From the NCBI RefSeq assembly GCF_000472865.1, contig NZ_AXAP01000009.1, positions 1 to 64,000 on the forward strand: a stretch of 64,000 bases of DNA, read 5' to 3'. Both the position numbers and the translations under genes were made by a program. Position 1 is the first letter of the stretch. Each line of letters starts with the position of its first letter. A model generated the notes under the pieces. It was given only the letters and a program-made list of their open reading frames with translations, made no database searches and had not been told where the DNA came from. The DNA comes from Bradyrhizobium elkanii WSM2783 (GTDB lineage Bacteria > Pseudomonadota > Alphaproteobacteria > Rhizobiales > Xanthobacteraceae). Shown here piece after piece: positions 8,077 through 16,862 of the stretch.

Positions 8077-8994
8077 CTATGCCAAACGGGCACGGATGAA
8101 TTGCCCCGCCCTGGAAAGGGCGTGGCGGCCGGAGCTAAGCTTCGCATTCCATAGCGGCCACGCGTGGATCATGTGGGGCCAGATCTCCAGCGTCACCTCG
8201 ACCTCGGCAGCGCCGGCCGCCTCAGCGAGCCGCGTGGCATCCGCCAGCAACGTCTCCGCCGATCCGACCTGGATCAGCATCGGGGGATAGCCAGTGAAAT
8301 CGCCAAACAAGGGCGAGATCAGCGGTGAACTGCGATCGATGGTGGCAGGCACATAGGCGTCCGCAAGCTCTTCCAGATAGGTCTTGTGGATGAGCGGATC
8401 GACAGCGTCCTTGGTGCCAAGGGTTGCGCCGGACATCGTGAGATCGGTCCATGGCGAGAGCAGCCAGGCGCAGCCGGGCAAGTCCTCGCGGTCTCTCAGC
8501 AAGTGGCCGATCAGTCCGAGCGTAAGATTGCCGCCGGCACTGTCGCCCCCGACGGCGATGCAGTGCGCCGGAATGCCCTGCCTGCGCAGGAAGTGCCAGG
8601 CCTTCATCGCATCCTCATGCGCGGCGGGATAGGGGTGCTCGGGCGCGCGGCGATAATCGATGGCGAGCGTTCGAACGCGCGCGGCGCGCCCGGCTTCACT
8701 GACCAATCTGCGGTGGCTCAGGATCGATCCGGAGCAGTAGCCGCCGCCATGGAAATAGAGCAGCACGCGCGATGGCTCGCTGCCTGGCGTCAGCGACCAT
8801 TCGCCAGCCACGCCGTCGCAATCGACTGTTTCAAGCTTCACGTCATCGGCCACCGGCCAGACCGAACCGACCTCATCGAGACGTTCGCGCCGCTCGGTCC
8901 ATCCGACCGGCCGCGGTTTTGACGAAAGCAGCGCGCGAATGGCGTCGATTTCATTGGTTGCCACGGCTTGTTTCCTGCTGATTGCGCCGACCAC
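8077..8994 (-). CDS. Alpha/beta hydrolase of the HSL (lipase/esterase) family
   Basis: The 305-residue protein shows the HSL signature HGGGYCSGS (oxyanion hole), the nucleophile in GGDSAGGN, and His in the PHMIHAW segment near the C-terminus. Asp in the region before the last helix completes the triad. The usual reaction is hydrolysis of short- or medium-chain esters in the cytosol, and no signal peptide is seen. The start may instead be the GTG at 8964 (ATNEIDAIRA). It diverges from the peroxidase operon and so may share a control region with it. Confidence 0.85.
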   Translation of the reverse strand: MVGAISRKQAVATNEIDAIRALLSSKPRPVGWTERRERLDEVGSVWPVADDVKLETVDCDGVAGEWSLTPGSEPSRVLLYFHGGGYCSGSILSHRRLVSEAGRAARVRTLAIDYRRAPEHPYPAAHEDAMKAWHFLRRQGIPAHCIAVGGDSAGGNLTLGLIGHLLRDREDLPGCAWLLSPWTDLTMSGATLGTKDAVDPLIHKTYLEELADAYVPATIDRSSPLISPLFGDFTGYPPMLIQVGSAETLLADATRLAEAAGAAEVEVTLEIWPHMIHAWPLWNAKLSSGRHALSRAGQFIRARLA

Positions 8995-9244
8995 GTCTAT
9001 GGTTGGTCACGCCAGCGCCGGAAAGGTTGCTCACCGGAGCGGCATCGCGCAGTCGCAGACGGGATTGCTCACGTGATCGAAGCTGTCGGTACGCTCTCGA
9101 TGAACTGCGCGATCACATGGATGGTCACGCTGTATGACAGACCTTTGATGCTTGCCGGCATTAGCAAGCCATGACGAATGTGCGAGAGTCAGTTGTGCAC
9201 GACACCATTCATTGCACTGGACGGAGCAGTGACTTTCGATAATA

Positions 9245-9296
9245 GTAATAACGTTATTACCTGACGTTGTACTATTCCCTAAGGTATTGTTATACA
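9245..9296 (+). promoter_or_regulatory. Palindromic operator candidate and promoter of the peroxidase operon
   Basis: Bases 9245-9260 are a perfect 16-bp palindrome, gtaataacgttattac, in an AT-rich patch inside GC-rich DNA. It is followed by ttgtac (9267-9272), an 18-nt spacer and tataca (9291-9296), a plausible sigma-70 type promoter. This leads into the first gene at 9354. The surrounding intergenic stretch 8995-9353 separates divergent genes and holds no coding sequence I can support. The regulator is not encoded next to it. Confidence 0.5.
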
Positions 9297-9353
9297 GGTG
9301 GACCCGGGCGTCGTGTCTCGCCGAGTCCACAATGATTCATGGCGAGACGTTGC

Positions 9354-9956
9354 ATGGCTGATCGCGCACGTAATCAGTATGGATTGGGCAAAGCCGTAAC
9401 TTTCAACGTGATAACGCCGATGACGCGCTTCGGCACCCTTGTCGTCGGAGTGTTGCTGTCGATCTTCGATCGCTTCAAATCGACCCAAGTCACGGCCAAG
9501 GAGCTGGCGTTTCTGCCCTTTGTTCACTGGGTTGTCGTCAAGCGCGACAGTTTTCCGCGGGTAAGCGACAGCCAGCCGGCAGAAGATTTGCACTACGATT
9601 ATTTGTTCTTTCTGAGCACCTTCAACGGTCCCTGGGGACCTTACATCGAAGCCTTCGCCGACGTGCTCTACAAACCGCTCGACCTGGTCTGGTTCTGGAG
9701 CGTCGGATATCCGTTCGCCCGTCCGGTCGGGCCACTCAAGGCCTATATCCAGCGCAATCAGATCGAGTCGGATCATTCCTATAGCGCTTATCCGGGCGCA
9801 TCCGTGCGCGATGTACGCGCAGCACTCGAGCTGCGCAACGAAGTCGAGAAGCTTTTTCAAAACTCGGGCGGACTGTCTCCCGAACGGTTTGCGGTCGAAT
9901 TCGATCGCCTGCTGATCAGCGTGCAGAACAAGCTCGGTACATTTGGACCAGTGTAG
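9354..9956 (+). CDS. Unknown protein, first of a paralogous pair in the peroxidase operon
   Basis: A 200-residue cytosolic-looking protein. It is homologous to the product of the next gene. Shared features include an N-terminal QYG/KYG segment, a PFVHW/PIIHM histidine motif, DYLFFLSTFNG versus DYLVFMCEFDG, a Trp followed by GYP/GFP, an aromatic-rich Y-x-x-R stretch, and ASVRDVRAAL versus ASVSEILMAL. I chose the ATG at 9354 because this aligns the start with the paralog (MADRARNQYG with MANQNGEKYG). To my recollection, related unknown proteins with a HFARxxxID and SNFDG pattern occur next to DyP peroxidase or catalase genes. The conserved His makes a heme or metal role possible, but this is inference. 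Confidence 0.7.
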   Translation: MADRARNQYGLGKAVTFNVITPMTRFGTLVVGVLLSIFDRFKSTQVTAKELAFLPFVHWVVVKRDSFPRVSDSQPAEDLHYDYLFFLSTFNGPWGPYIEAFADVLYKPLDLVWFWSVGYPFARPVGPLKAYIQRNQIESDHSYSAYPGASVRDVRAALELRNEVEKLFQNSGGLSPERFAVEFDRLLISVQNKLGTFGPV

Positions 9957-9982
9957 CAGGCCGGTCGAACGGAGTTCGCGAC

Positions 9983-10576
9983 GTGGCTAATCAAAACGGT
10001 GAGAAGTACGGCTTCACAGGCCTGTTTCCGATTGCAACCAATCAATCGGACGATCTGCGAGCGTTTCTGCGCACGCTGGATGACATCAGAACCTATCCGC
10101 GCGGCTCGCCTTTCAGCCATGTGCCGATCATCCACATGGCGCGAATGTTCATTGTCGATCGCCTCGCCTATCAAGGCACGCCGGCGAAGTTCGATGCACT
10201 CAAGTCGGACTATCTGGTGTTCATGTGCGAATTCGATGGCGAGAGCGTCGATCCTTTGGTCCAGGCCCTGGCCGGCAATATCCCGAACGAAGTCGCGACC
10301 ATTTGGGGGCGCTGCCTTGGTTTCCCGGGTATCGATCGGCGCGATCTGCTCTCCGGATATTTCGAGCGGTGCCAGCTCAAGACCACTCTGTTTCTGGCGG
10401 ACCAGCCGGAGGCGAGCGTAAGCGAGATTCTCATGGCGCTGCTGTGCCGACGCCGCCTCGGCGAGTTCGTCAGGCTTGTTCAAACCAATCCACGGCCTCC
10501 CGAAGTGCTCCAACGAGAGTTCAGGCAAATGTGGGAGGGTCTCCAGAACGAGAGGCCGTCCCCGGGAGATTTGTGA
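9983..10576 (+). CDS. Unknown protein, second of a paralogous pair in the peroxidase operon
   Basis: A 197-residue protein starting at a GTG with GGAG 8 nt upstream and 26 nt after the preceding stop. It keeps the shared family pattern: PIIHMARMFIVD, SDYLVFMCEFDG, IWGRCLGFPG, LSGYFERCQL and ASVSEILMALL. It differs from its partner by a C-terminal extension and five extra-conserved Cys/Met positions near the motif. No signal peptide or membrane segment. The position directly before the DyP peroxidase suggests a shared process, perhaps as a heteromer with the first paralog. Function unknown. Confidence 0.75.
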   Translation: MANQNGEKYGFTGLFPIATNQSDDLRAFLRTLDDIRTYPRGSPFSHVPIIHMARMFIVDRLAYQGTPAKFDALKSDYLVFMCEFDGESVDPLVQALAGNIPNEVATIWGRCLGFPGIDRRDLLSGYFERCQLKTTLFLADQPEASVSEILMALLCRRRLGEFVRLVQTNPRPPEVLQREFRQMWEGLQNERPSPGDL

Positions 10577-10606
10577 GTACGCAACGATCAGAGCAGGGGT
10601 CTGGCG

Positions 10607-12025
10607 ATGCTCAACCTTACCAATATTCAAGGCAACATTCTTCGCGGTTACGCCTCGTTTCCGCACGCGCAGTTCTTGTTCTTCGAGATCCAAAACGCTG
10701 ATGATGCCAGGGCGTTCATCCAGCGGCTGCTCGAGACCAACGCCGTCACGCCGGCACTTTGGCGCGCAAAGCCGGACGCCACCCTCAACATCGCCTTCAC
10801 CTTTGAAGGCCTCCGCGCCCTTGGCCTGCCTACGGAAAGTCTCGCGACGTTTCCTTGCGAGTTTCAGGAGGGCATGAAACCTCGTGCGAACGAACTCGGT
10901 GACATCGACGAAAGTTCACCGGAGCACTGGGACGATCCCTGGAAGACGCATCGCGTTCATATGCTGATCTCGATCTACGGCCGGACAGAGCCGGCGCTCG
11001 CGGCGCACTGTCAACAGCTCAGGGATTCGCTGCCGAATGGCGTGCAGGAATTGAAGGACAGTCAGCCGGCGGGGCTGCTGCACATCAACGGCGAACAGAC
11101 TCGAAAGGAGCACTTCGGTTTTCTCGACGGCTTGAGCAACCCCGCGATCGAGGGAGTGCCTGACGACGGTGGCAGGGACCGTCAGGACGTTGGTAATCCG
11201 GATGAGAAGGGGCGATTTCGCAAGATACCGCTTGGGGAGTTTCTTCTCGGCCACCCGGGTGAGGGCGGCGAGATGGCTCCCATGCCGCTGCCGCACCTTC
11301 TCGCGCACGATGGCACCTATCTCGTGTACCGCAAGCTGGAGCAGGACGTCGTTCGTTTCCGTCGCTACCTTGATGATCAGGCGGACGCATTTGCCCGAAC
11401 CATTCCCGGTCCTCTGCCGGATGGCGTCAGCCCGCAGAAGTTTCTTGCCGCCAAGATGATGGGGCGATGGCAGGATGGCTCTTCGTTGATCGAACACCCC
11501 GACGCCCCTCGCGAGGACAGGCGCAATGCATTCGGCTACGCCGGCGATCCCGCAGGCGCACGCTGTCCGCTTGGTGCACATGTGCGGCGTGCCAACCCGC
11601 GCGATGCGTTTGGCTTCGGCGGCAAGACGATGAGCCGACACCGCTTGATCCGGCGCGGAATCGCCTATGGCAAATTCCTGCCAAAGGGCGAGGAGCAGAG
11701 TCCGCAGAGCCAGGAAAAGCGTGGCATCATTTTCATTGCGCTCAATTCCGGATTCGACCAGTTCGAGTTCGTGCAGCAGAAATGGATGAATTTTGGCGAC
11801 GATTTCGAGCAGGGCAACGATACCGACCCGATCGCCGGCAATCGTCCAACCATCGGCGGTCGTCAAAGCGCGCAAATGATGATCCCGGGCGACGAAGCCA
11901 CGGGACGACGCCCCTTCATCTGCTTTGACATCCCGCGCTTCGTCACGACCAAGGGCGGCGACTATTTCTTCGTTCCGAGTCTGGCCGCGCTCGGCCTATT
12001 GGCGTCTGGCCGAGTCGTCGCATGA
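10607..12025 (+). CDS. DyP-type heme peroxidase
   Basis: The 472-residue protein has the DyP family hallmarks. The GxxDG motif is at 171-175 (GFLDG, catalytic Asp174), the proximal heme ligand is His325 in CPLGAHVRRANPRD, and the distal Arg lies in the SRHRLIRRG segment. It lacks a signal peptide, so it is expected in the cytosol or in an encapsulated compartment. The length fits the longer DyP subclass (C/D type or P-superfamily V) better than the short encapsulin-cargo type, and no encapsulin targeting tail is apparent. Substrates of such enzymes include dyes, aromatic compounds and hydroperoxides. The stop overlaps the next start as ATGA, so translation is coupled. Confidence 0.92.
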   Translation: MLNLTNIQGNILRGYASFPHAQFLFFEIQNADDARAFIQRLLETNAVTPALWRAKPDATLNIAFTFEGLRALGLPTESLATFPCEFQEGMKPRANELGDIDESSPEHWDDPWKTHRVHMLISIYGRTEPALAAHCQQLRDSLPNGVQELKDSQPAGLLHINGEQTRKEHFGFLDGLSNPAIEGVPDDGGRDRQDVGNPDEKGRFRKIPLGEFLLGHPGEGGEMAPMPLPHLLAHDGTYLVYRKLEQDVVRFRRYLDDQADAFARTIPGPLPDGVSPQKFLAAKMMGRWQDGSSLIEHPDAPREDRRNAFGYAGDPAGARCPLGAHVRRANPRDAFGFGGKTMSRHRLIRRGIAYGKFLPKGEEQSPQSQEKRGIIFIALNSGFDQFEFVQQKWMNFGDDFEQGNDTDPIAGNRPTIGGRQSAQMMIPGDEATGRRPFICFDIPRFVTTKGGDYFFVPSLAALGLLASGRVVA

Positions 12026-13344
12026 ACCGGGACACGATCCAACACTGGCTGCGCGGCCGCCGCCGAGACGGTGAGGTTTTTTTCGCGCAGGCGCCGCGCG
12101 AAGATCCGATTGTTCAGTCGTTCCGGGTGGTGCGCGATTTCCAGCGATTCTGGCAAATGCTCCGCGGATCAGCGCAATCCGCTCCGGCGCCGGCGCGGAG
12201 CTCGGAGGCGACGCCGACAAGGTATGAAGAGCTCGCGAACGCGCTGGAGCTGCAGGATCGACCGATGCCGCTCACGAAATTCGAGCGCGCCGTGCCGGGC
12301 GAGGCAACCCTGATCGCCAACATGGCGCGTATTGCCGCAAACCTTGTCATCAAGAACTACTGTGAGATGAAGGCATCGGACGTTTCCGCCTGTGCGATGC
12401 GCGACCAGCATGCAAAGGCCCATGGTTGCGTCGATGCGGAGTTTATCGTCCGCGACGATCTTCCGGCAGAGTTCTCGACACCGCTGTTTCGACCGGGCGC
12501 CCGGTACCCGACGATTGTCCGGTTCTCCAACGGACAGGGCCAGCCACAGAGCGACCGCAAGCCTGACGGTCGCGGCATGTCCATCAAACTCTTCGATGTC
12601 GCGGGCGAGTCCATTCTGCGCGGTCTCGAGCCCGGCAGAACGCGGGCCGGCGAGCACGATTTCTTGCTGAGCAGCTTCCCGGTGTTCTTCTGCAAGAATG
12701 TGGTCGATTATTCCGAGTTGATGGAAGCCGTTGCGGCGCCGAGCGGGACCTCGCGCGAAAAGTTTAAGCGGCTCCTCAAATGGATCGCGTTTGCCATTCG
12801 CAATCCGCGCCAGTTCTACACGTTTGGTCGCACCGCTCTCGTCAGGATCGGCAATCCGCTGACTGCGACCTATCACAGCATGTCACCCTATTTGTTGGGT
12901 GAGCAGCATGTCGTGCGCTATGTCGTCGGTCCGGTACAGCGTCAGGACGACGTCCCGTCGTGGTGGCGTCTCCTTTTCGGATCGCTATCGGAGAAGTTTC
13001 TCCAGGAGGCGATGCTTCGCGATCTCAGCCCGACGCCACCTGGAGATGATATCGTGTTCGATTTCGCGGTGCGGGTGCGCCATTCGGCCAAACCGGAAGA
13101 GGTCGAGAACGCTCTCCTGCAGTGGACCCGTCCCCAGGATCGGACCGTGTCGATCGGGGAGATCAGGATTCCAAGGCAGAATTTCCTGACGCCGGATCGG
13201 GTTTTCGATGGCGAACGCATGATGTTCAGCCCGTGGAACTGCTTGCAGCAGCACCGACCTCTCGGTAGCATCAACCGGATGCGGCTTGCCGTGTACCTTG
13301 CGTCCCTGCAGGTACGGCGGAAGCTCAACATGGTTGGACCTTGA
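12022..13344 (+). CDS. Catalase-like heme protein (y4iL-like)
   Basis: A 440-residue member of the catalase-like superfamily that resembles the rhizobial y4iL group. Visible catalase elements are the distal His130 in QHAKAHG, the strand RFSNGQG, and DGRGMSIKLFD. The C-terminal segment, with HRPLGSINRMRL, contains an RxxxY (Arg421-Tyr425) that might supply the proximal Tyr ligand. Relatives in this fold include allene oxide synthase and other hydroperoxide-rearranging enzymes, so fatty-acid or organic hydroperoxides are as plausible as H2O2. It is translationally coupled to the DyP gene upstream and, through a TTG start, to the cyclase gene downstream. Confidence 0.85.
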   Translation: MNRDTIQHWLRGRRRDGEVFFAQAPREDPIVQSFRVVRDFQRFWQMLRGSAQSAPAPARSSEATPTRYEELANALELQDRPMPLTKFERAVPGEATLIANMARIAANLVIKNYCEMKASDVSACAMRDQHAKAHGCVDAEFIVRDDLPAEFSTPLFRPGARYPTIVRFSNGQGQPQSDRKPDGRGMSIKLFDVAGESILRGLEPGRTRAGEHDFLLSSFPVFFCKNVVDYSELMEAVAAPSGTSREKFKRLLKWIAFAIRNPRQFYTFGRTALVRIGNPLTATYHSMSPYLLGEQHVVRYVVGPVQRQDDVPSWWRLLFGSLSEKFLQEAMLRDLSPTPPGDDIVFDFAVRVRHSAKPEEVENALLQWTRPQDRTVSIGEIRIPRQNFLTPDRVFDGERMMFSPWNCLQQHRPLGSINRMRLAVYLASLQVRRKLNMVGP

Positions 13345-16300
13345 GCGGGCAGGCGAAACCGGACCAATTTGATGGACCTCGGCTGGTTGCGGCGCTGCCA
13401 AACAACGAAATGGCAGGGCTCCACGCTGAGCGCCGACAGCTTACCGTCGTGTTTGTCGATCTCATCGGCTCGACGCCGCTGAGCGAGCGGATCGATCCCG
13501 AGGAGTTCTTCGCGGTCATCCGAACCTATCGCGATCTCTGCAACGAGCAGATTTGCCGCTATGGCGGTCACATCGCCAGAATGATCGGCGACGGGTTGCT
13601 CGCCTATTTCGGCGTCCCCCAGGCGCACGAAAACGATCCCGAGCGCGCCGTGCGCGCTTCGCTCGCCATCACCGCCGCCATCAAGGAGCGGGAATTCCAG
13701 ATGTCGGATGGCAGCTTCCTCCGGCTGCGGGTGAGGATCGGGGTCAACACCGGGCCGGTGGTCGTCGGCAGCGTGCCGGGCGAGCCCTCCGAGCGGCGGG
13801 AAGTGTTCGGCAGCTCGGTGCACGTCGCAGCCCGGCTTCAAGGTCTCGCCGGCGAGAACGCGGTGGTTATCGGTTCAGGCACCCATGAGTTGATCCGCGG
13901 CATGTTCGATTGCGAGCCGCTGGGCAAGCGCCGGCTGAAGGGCGTCGAGGAGCCGGCCGAGGCTTGGCGCGTGAACGGCGTTTCGCCGGGCGAAAGCAGG
14001 TTCGACCGCGCGCGAACCTTGCCGCTGCCGCCGATGATCAACCGATACGATGAACGCGCGCTGCTGGCCGAGCTGTGGGAGCAGAGCCTCGGCGGAGCAG
14101 GACGCGTCGGCGTCATCTCCGGCGAGCCCGGCATCGGCAAGTCGCGCCTGATCCGCGAGTTCAGAAGCTCGCTCGACCGGTCCGCGGTTGATGTTCTCTC
14201 AGTTCAGTGTTCGCCGTTCCACGTCAATACGCCGCTTGCGCCGGAAATCGAGCGGTTGAAGCGCGCGACGGGCATCCACGAAACCGACGACCCGCGGCTG
14301 TCGTTGGCGAAATTGCGTCACCTGCTGGGAAGAGCCGGTTTCGATGTCGGGCAGGCGCTTCCCTATTACGGGTCACTGCTGTCGATCCCGGCGTGCGAAG
14401 GATACGAGCCTGCCGATCTCCGTTCTCCTTCCGAGCGTGCGCGTGCCTTCCAGGTGATAATAGAAGTTCTCGTTGCGGCGTCACGAAGGAAGCCCGTCCT
14501 GTTCATCGTCGAGGACGTCCAGTGGATCGATCCGACGAGCGTCGACCTTCTCTCGCGGGTGATCGCTCGCTGCGCGCGCGAGCGAGTGCTGTACCTGGTC
14601 ACGCATCGCGACGACTACGAGGCTGGCTGGCTGTCGGGTCCATCCATCAAGCGCATCACTCTGCAAAAACTTGCAGCAGACGAATGCGAGCGGATGGTTG
14701 CCGCCGTTGCCGGCATCGCGTTTCTTCCCCGGATCACCAGCCAGATCGTCGAGAGGACCGACGGCGTGCCGCTCTTCATCGAGGAGTTCACGCGGGCGGT
14801 GGTCGATTCCGGGGCGATCGAGAGCGCCACCGACCATGGCAAATTGCCAGGGCCGCTGGTGCCGGCGAGCGTCCACGATTCCCTGATGGAGCGTCTTGAC
14901 CGGCTGGGTACTGCCAAGCGCGTGGCCCAGATCGCCTCCGTATTCGGGCGGCAGTTCGATTATCGCGGCATTTTCAGCCTGCTTCCGGATCAGGACGAGT
15001 CGCTGATATCAGCGCTTGAGGCTCTGGAGCGAGCCGGGATCGTGTACCGCATCAACGAAGACGAAGGCACGCTATACGCTTTCAGGCACGCGATGATTCA
15101 GGAAGCGGCGTATTCCTCGCTGCTGAAGGAGGATCGGCGCAAGCTGCATGCGCGCGCGGCGTCCTGGCTGCGGCAGCAGACCGACATCGGGGAGAGCAGC
15201 GATCCTGCCGTGCTGGGCTATCATTACGCGCAGGCAGAAAACATTCCGGAAGCCATCGATGCCTGGCTGCAGGCGGGCAAGTCCGCGCTCAGCCGATCGG
15301 CCACCAAGGAGGCGGTGGCGCATCTGCGCGAGGGCCTCTCTTTGCTGTCGAAGCTGTCAGCTTCGTCACGCCGCTACGAGGCCGAGATCGCGCTGCAATC
15401 CAACCTTGCGATGGCCTACACCGCGATTGCGGGCTGGTCCGATCCGAACGTCTACGAGCCCTATCATCGGGCGCTGAAGCTCTCCGGCAGCCATGGCACG
15501 ATCCGCGAGAAGACCGCTGTCCTCTGGGGTGTCGCGGTGGCCGAGCTGGTCAATTGCGAACTCACCAAAGCGCTCGAGCATTCGCAGGACTTCCTCCGGC
15601 GAGCCGAGGAGTGGCGCGACGGTGAGGCCATCCTCATGGCATCCACCGCGGCACTGATCGTCAATTTCTTCACCGGCCGTTTGAAGGAAGCACGCGAATT
15701 GGCTGTCGCGATTGAAGCGCGCTACAATCCGCGTGAGCACGGCAAGCTGGTTCAAACCTATCAGCACGATCCTCTGGTCGTTGCGCTCGTCTATTCCGGA
15801 CATATCGAATGGCTGCTCGGCCGGCCCAACCGGGCCAGGGAGTGCTGTGAATCGGCAAGGCGGCTGGCGAACGAGATCGGTCATCCCTTCATGATCGCGC
15901 TCGCCCACATACTTGGCGTCGGCGATCACTGGTATGACGGAGACCTCGCAGCCAATCTGGCCTGCGTCGAGCACGGGATGAAGGTCGCCGCCGACTACGG
16001 CTATCCGATGTACCAGGTCATCGGTCCGCTATGGGCGACCTCGGCGCTGGCGGCGCGCGGCCCTGCGCCGGTCGTGCTCGAGAAGCTCTCCGGCCTGATC
16101 GGCAGACTGCCGGCGGAGAATCGATGTATTCAGATGCCGCTCTATAAGGCTCTGCTCGCCACCGAGCTCGGACGGATCGGGCAGAAGGACAGGGCGCTTG
16201 CATTGGTGACTTCGGCCGAGTCCCTGATCAAGCAGACCGGCGAACGTTGGCACGCCCCGGAGATCTACCGGATCCACGGTTCGCTGCTGCACGCCGAACC

Positions 16301-16550
16301 ACATCGCGACGACGCTGCCGCCCTCCGCCTGTTCAGGCGCTCGCTCGCCTATGCGAAGAAGCTCGAAGCCGTCGGCTGGGAATTGCGGACCGCAATCGAC
16401 CTCGCACGCCTCCTGATGGACCGAAAAGACAGGCGGCGCAGCCTGGCCGAGGCACGCGAGGTGCTAGCGTCAGCGCGAGCAAAGTTCCCGTCTGCCGAGA
16501 CATCGGCCGATCTGCGACAGGCGGATGAGCTGCTGCGGCAGTTGACGTAG
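13341..16550 (+). CDS. Class III cyclase domain fused to AAA-type ATPase and TPR repeats
   Basis: A 1069-residue signalling protein. Residues 30-195 form a class III nucleotide cyclase domain with metal Asp40 and Asp84. Walker A is GEPGIGKS at 261-268 and a Walker B-like LFIVEDVQWID lies near 390. The C-terminal half from about 620 is alpha-helical and TPR-like, similar to MalT/STAND ATPases. The cyclase site deviates from the norm: Arg80 replaces the substrate-defining Lys, and His161 replaces the transition-state Asn of the NxxxR motif (Arg165 remains). It may be a pseudo-cyclase sensor or have altered specificity. The TTG start overlaps the catalase-like stop codon (TTGA). Confidence 0.88.
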   Translation: MSGQAKPDQFDGPRLVAALPNNEMAGLHAERRQLTVVFVDLIGSTPLSERIDPEEFFAVIRTYRDLCNEQICRYGGHIARMIGDGLLAYFGVPQAHENDPERAVRASLAITAAIKEREFQMSDGSFLRLRVRIGVNTGPVVVGSVPGEPSERREVFGSSVHVAARLQGLAGENAVVIGSGTHELIRGMFDCEPLGKRRLKGVEEPAEAWRVNGVSPGESRFDRARTLPLPPMINRYDERALLAELWEQSLGGAGRVGVISGEPGIGKSRLIREFRSSLDRSAVDVLSVQCSPFHVNTPLAPEIERLKRATGIHETDDPRLSLAKLRHLLGRAGFDVGQALPYYGSLLSIPACEGYEPADLRSPSERARAFQVIIEVLVAASRRKPVLFIVEDVQWIDPTSVDLLSRVIARCARERVLYLVTHRDDYEAGWLSGPSIKRITLQKLAADECERMVAAVAGIAFLPRITSQIVERTDGVPLFIEEFTRAVVDSGAIESATDHGKLPGPLVPASVHDSLMERLDRLGTAKRVAQIASVFGRQFDYRGIFSLLPDQDESLISALEALERAGIVYRINEDEGTLYAFRHAMIQEAAYSSLLKEDRRKLHARAASWLRQQTDIGESSDPAVLGYHYAQAENIPEAIDAWLQAGKSALSRSATKEAVAHLREGLSLLSKLSASSRRYEAEIALQSNLAMAYTAIAGWSDPNVYEPYHRALKLSGSHGTIREKTAVLWGVAVAELVNCELTKALEHSQDFLRRAEEWRDGEAILMASTAALIVNFFTGRLKEARELAVAIEARYNPREHGKLVQTYQHDPLVVALVYSGHIEWLLGRPNRARECCESARRLANEIGHPFMIALAHILGVGDHWYDGDLAANLACVEHGMKVAADYGYPMYQVIGPLWATSALAARGPAPVVLEKLSGLIGRLPAENRCIQMPLYKALLATELGRIGQKDRALALVTSAESLIKQTGERWHAPEIYRIHGSLLHAEPHRDDAAALRLFRRSLAYAKKLEAVGWELRTAIDLARLLMDRKDRRRSLAEAREVLASARAKFPSAETSADLRQADELLRQLT

Positions 16551-16577
16551 GGCTTGAATCCATAAACGCTGAGTGAT

Positions 16578-16591
16578 GGCGGACATCCGCC
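16578..16591 (+). terminator. Short hairpin at the end of the peroxidase operon
   Basis: ggcggacatccgcc forms a short GC stem followed by TTT, 28 nt after the cyclase stop. It is a weak intrinsic terminator candidate. Confidence 0.35.
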
Positions 16592-16679
16592 TTTGGCATG
16601 CGCTTCGCACGTTGCCCGGCGTGGCGAGCGCATGGGCTCGTCGCGATGCATGGCATCAACCGTACAACCCTCGCGCAGT

Positions 16680-16862
16680 CGAAAAGGAACCCTTGAAGGG
16701 ACCCTTGTGTTCTCGGAGAAACTGTATACGTTGTTGTTGTTCGATTAGCCGTTGTGCCTTGTTGAATGGTCCAGGCGGCCCTTTTCCAGAGACATCGTCG
16801 GATTGAATTCGGGATTCGTGCGAATGCACGCGGGACGCGCGTTTGCGCCTTGGAGAAATGTT
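16680..16862 (+). promoter_or_regulatory. Probable long 5' leader of the cold-shock gene
   Basis: No gene is visible between 16592 and 16862. The part before the cold-shock gene is relatively T- and A-rich (around 16720-16760) and ends with a GGAGAAA ribosome site. Bacterial cspA-type mRNAs often have long structured leaders that control translation with temperature (known). A leader here is inferred from spacing only. Confidence 0.35.

Noticed and set aside
10607..12025. DyP as encapsulin cargo
   Set aside because: There is no encapsulin gene in the window and no targeting peptide at the C-terminus (ends ASGRVVA). The protein is also longer than the cargo type.
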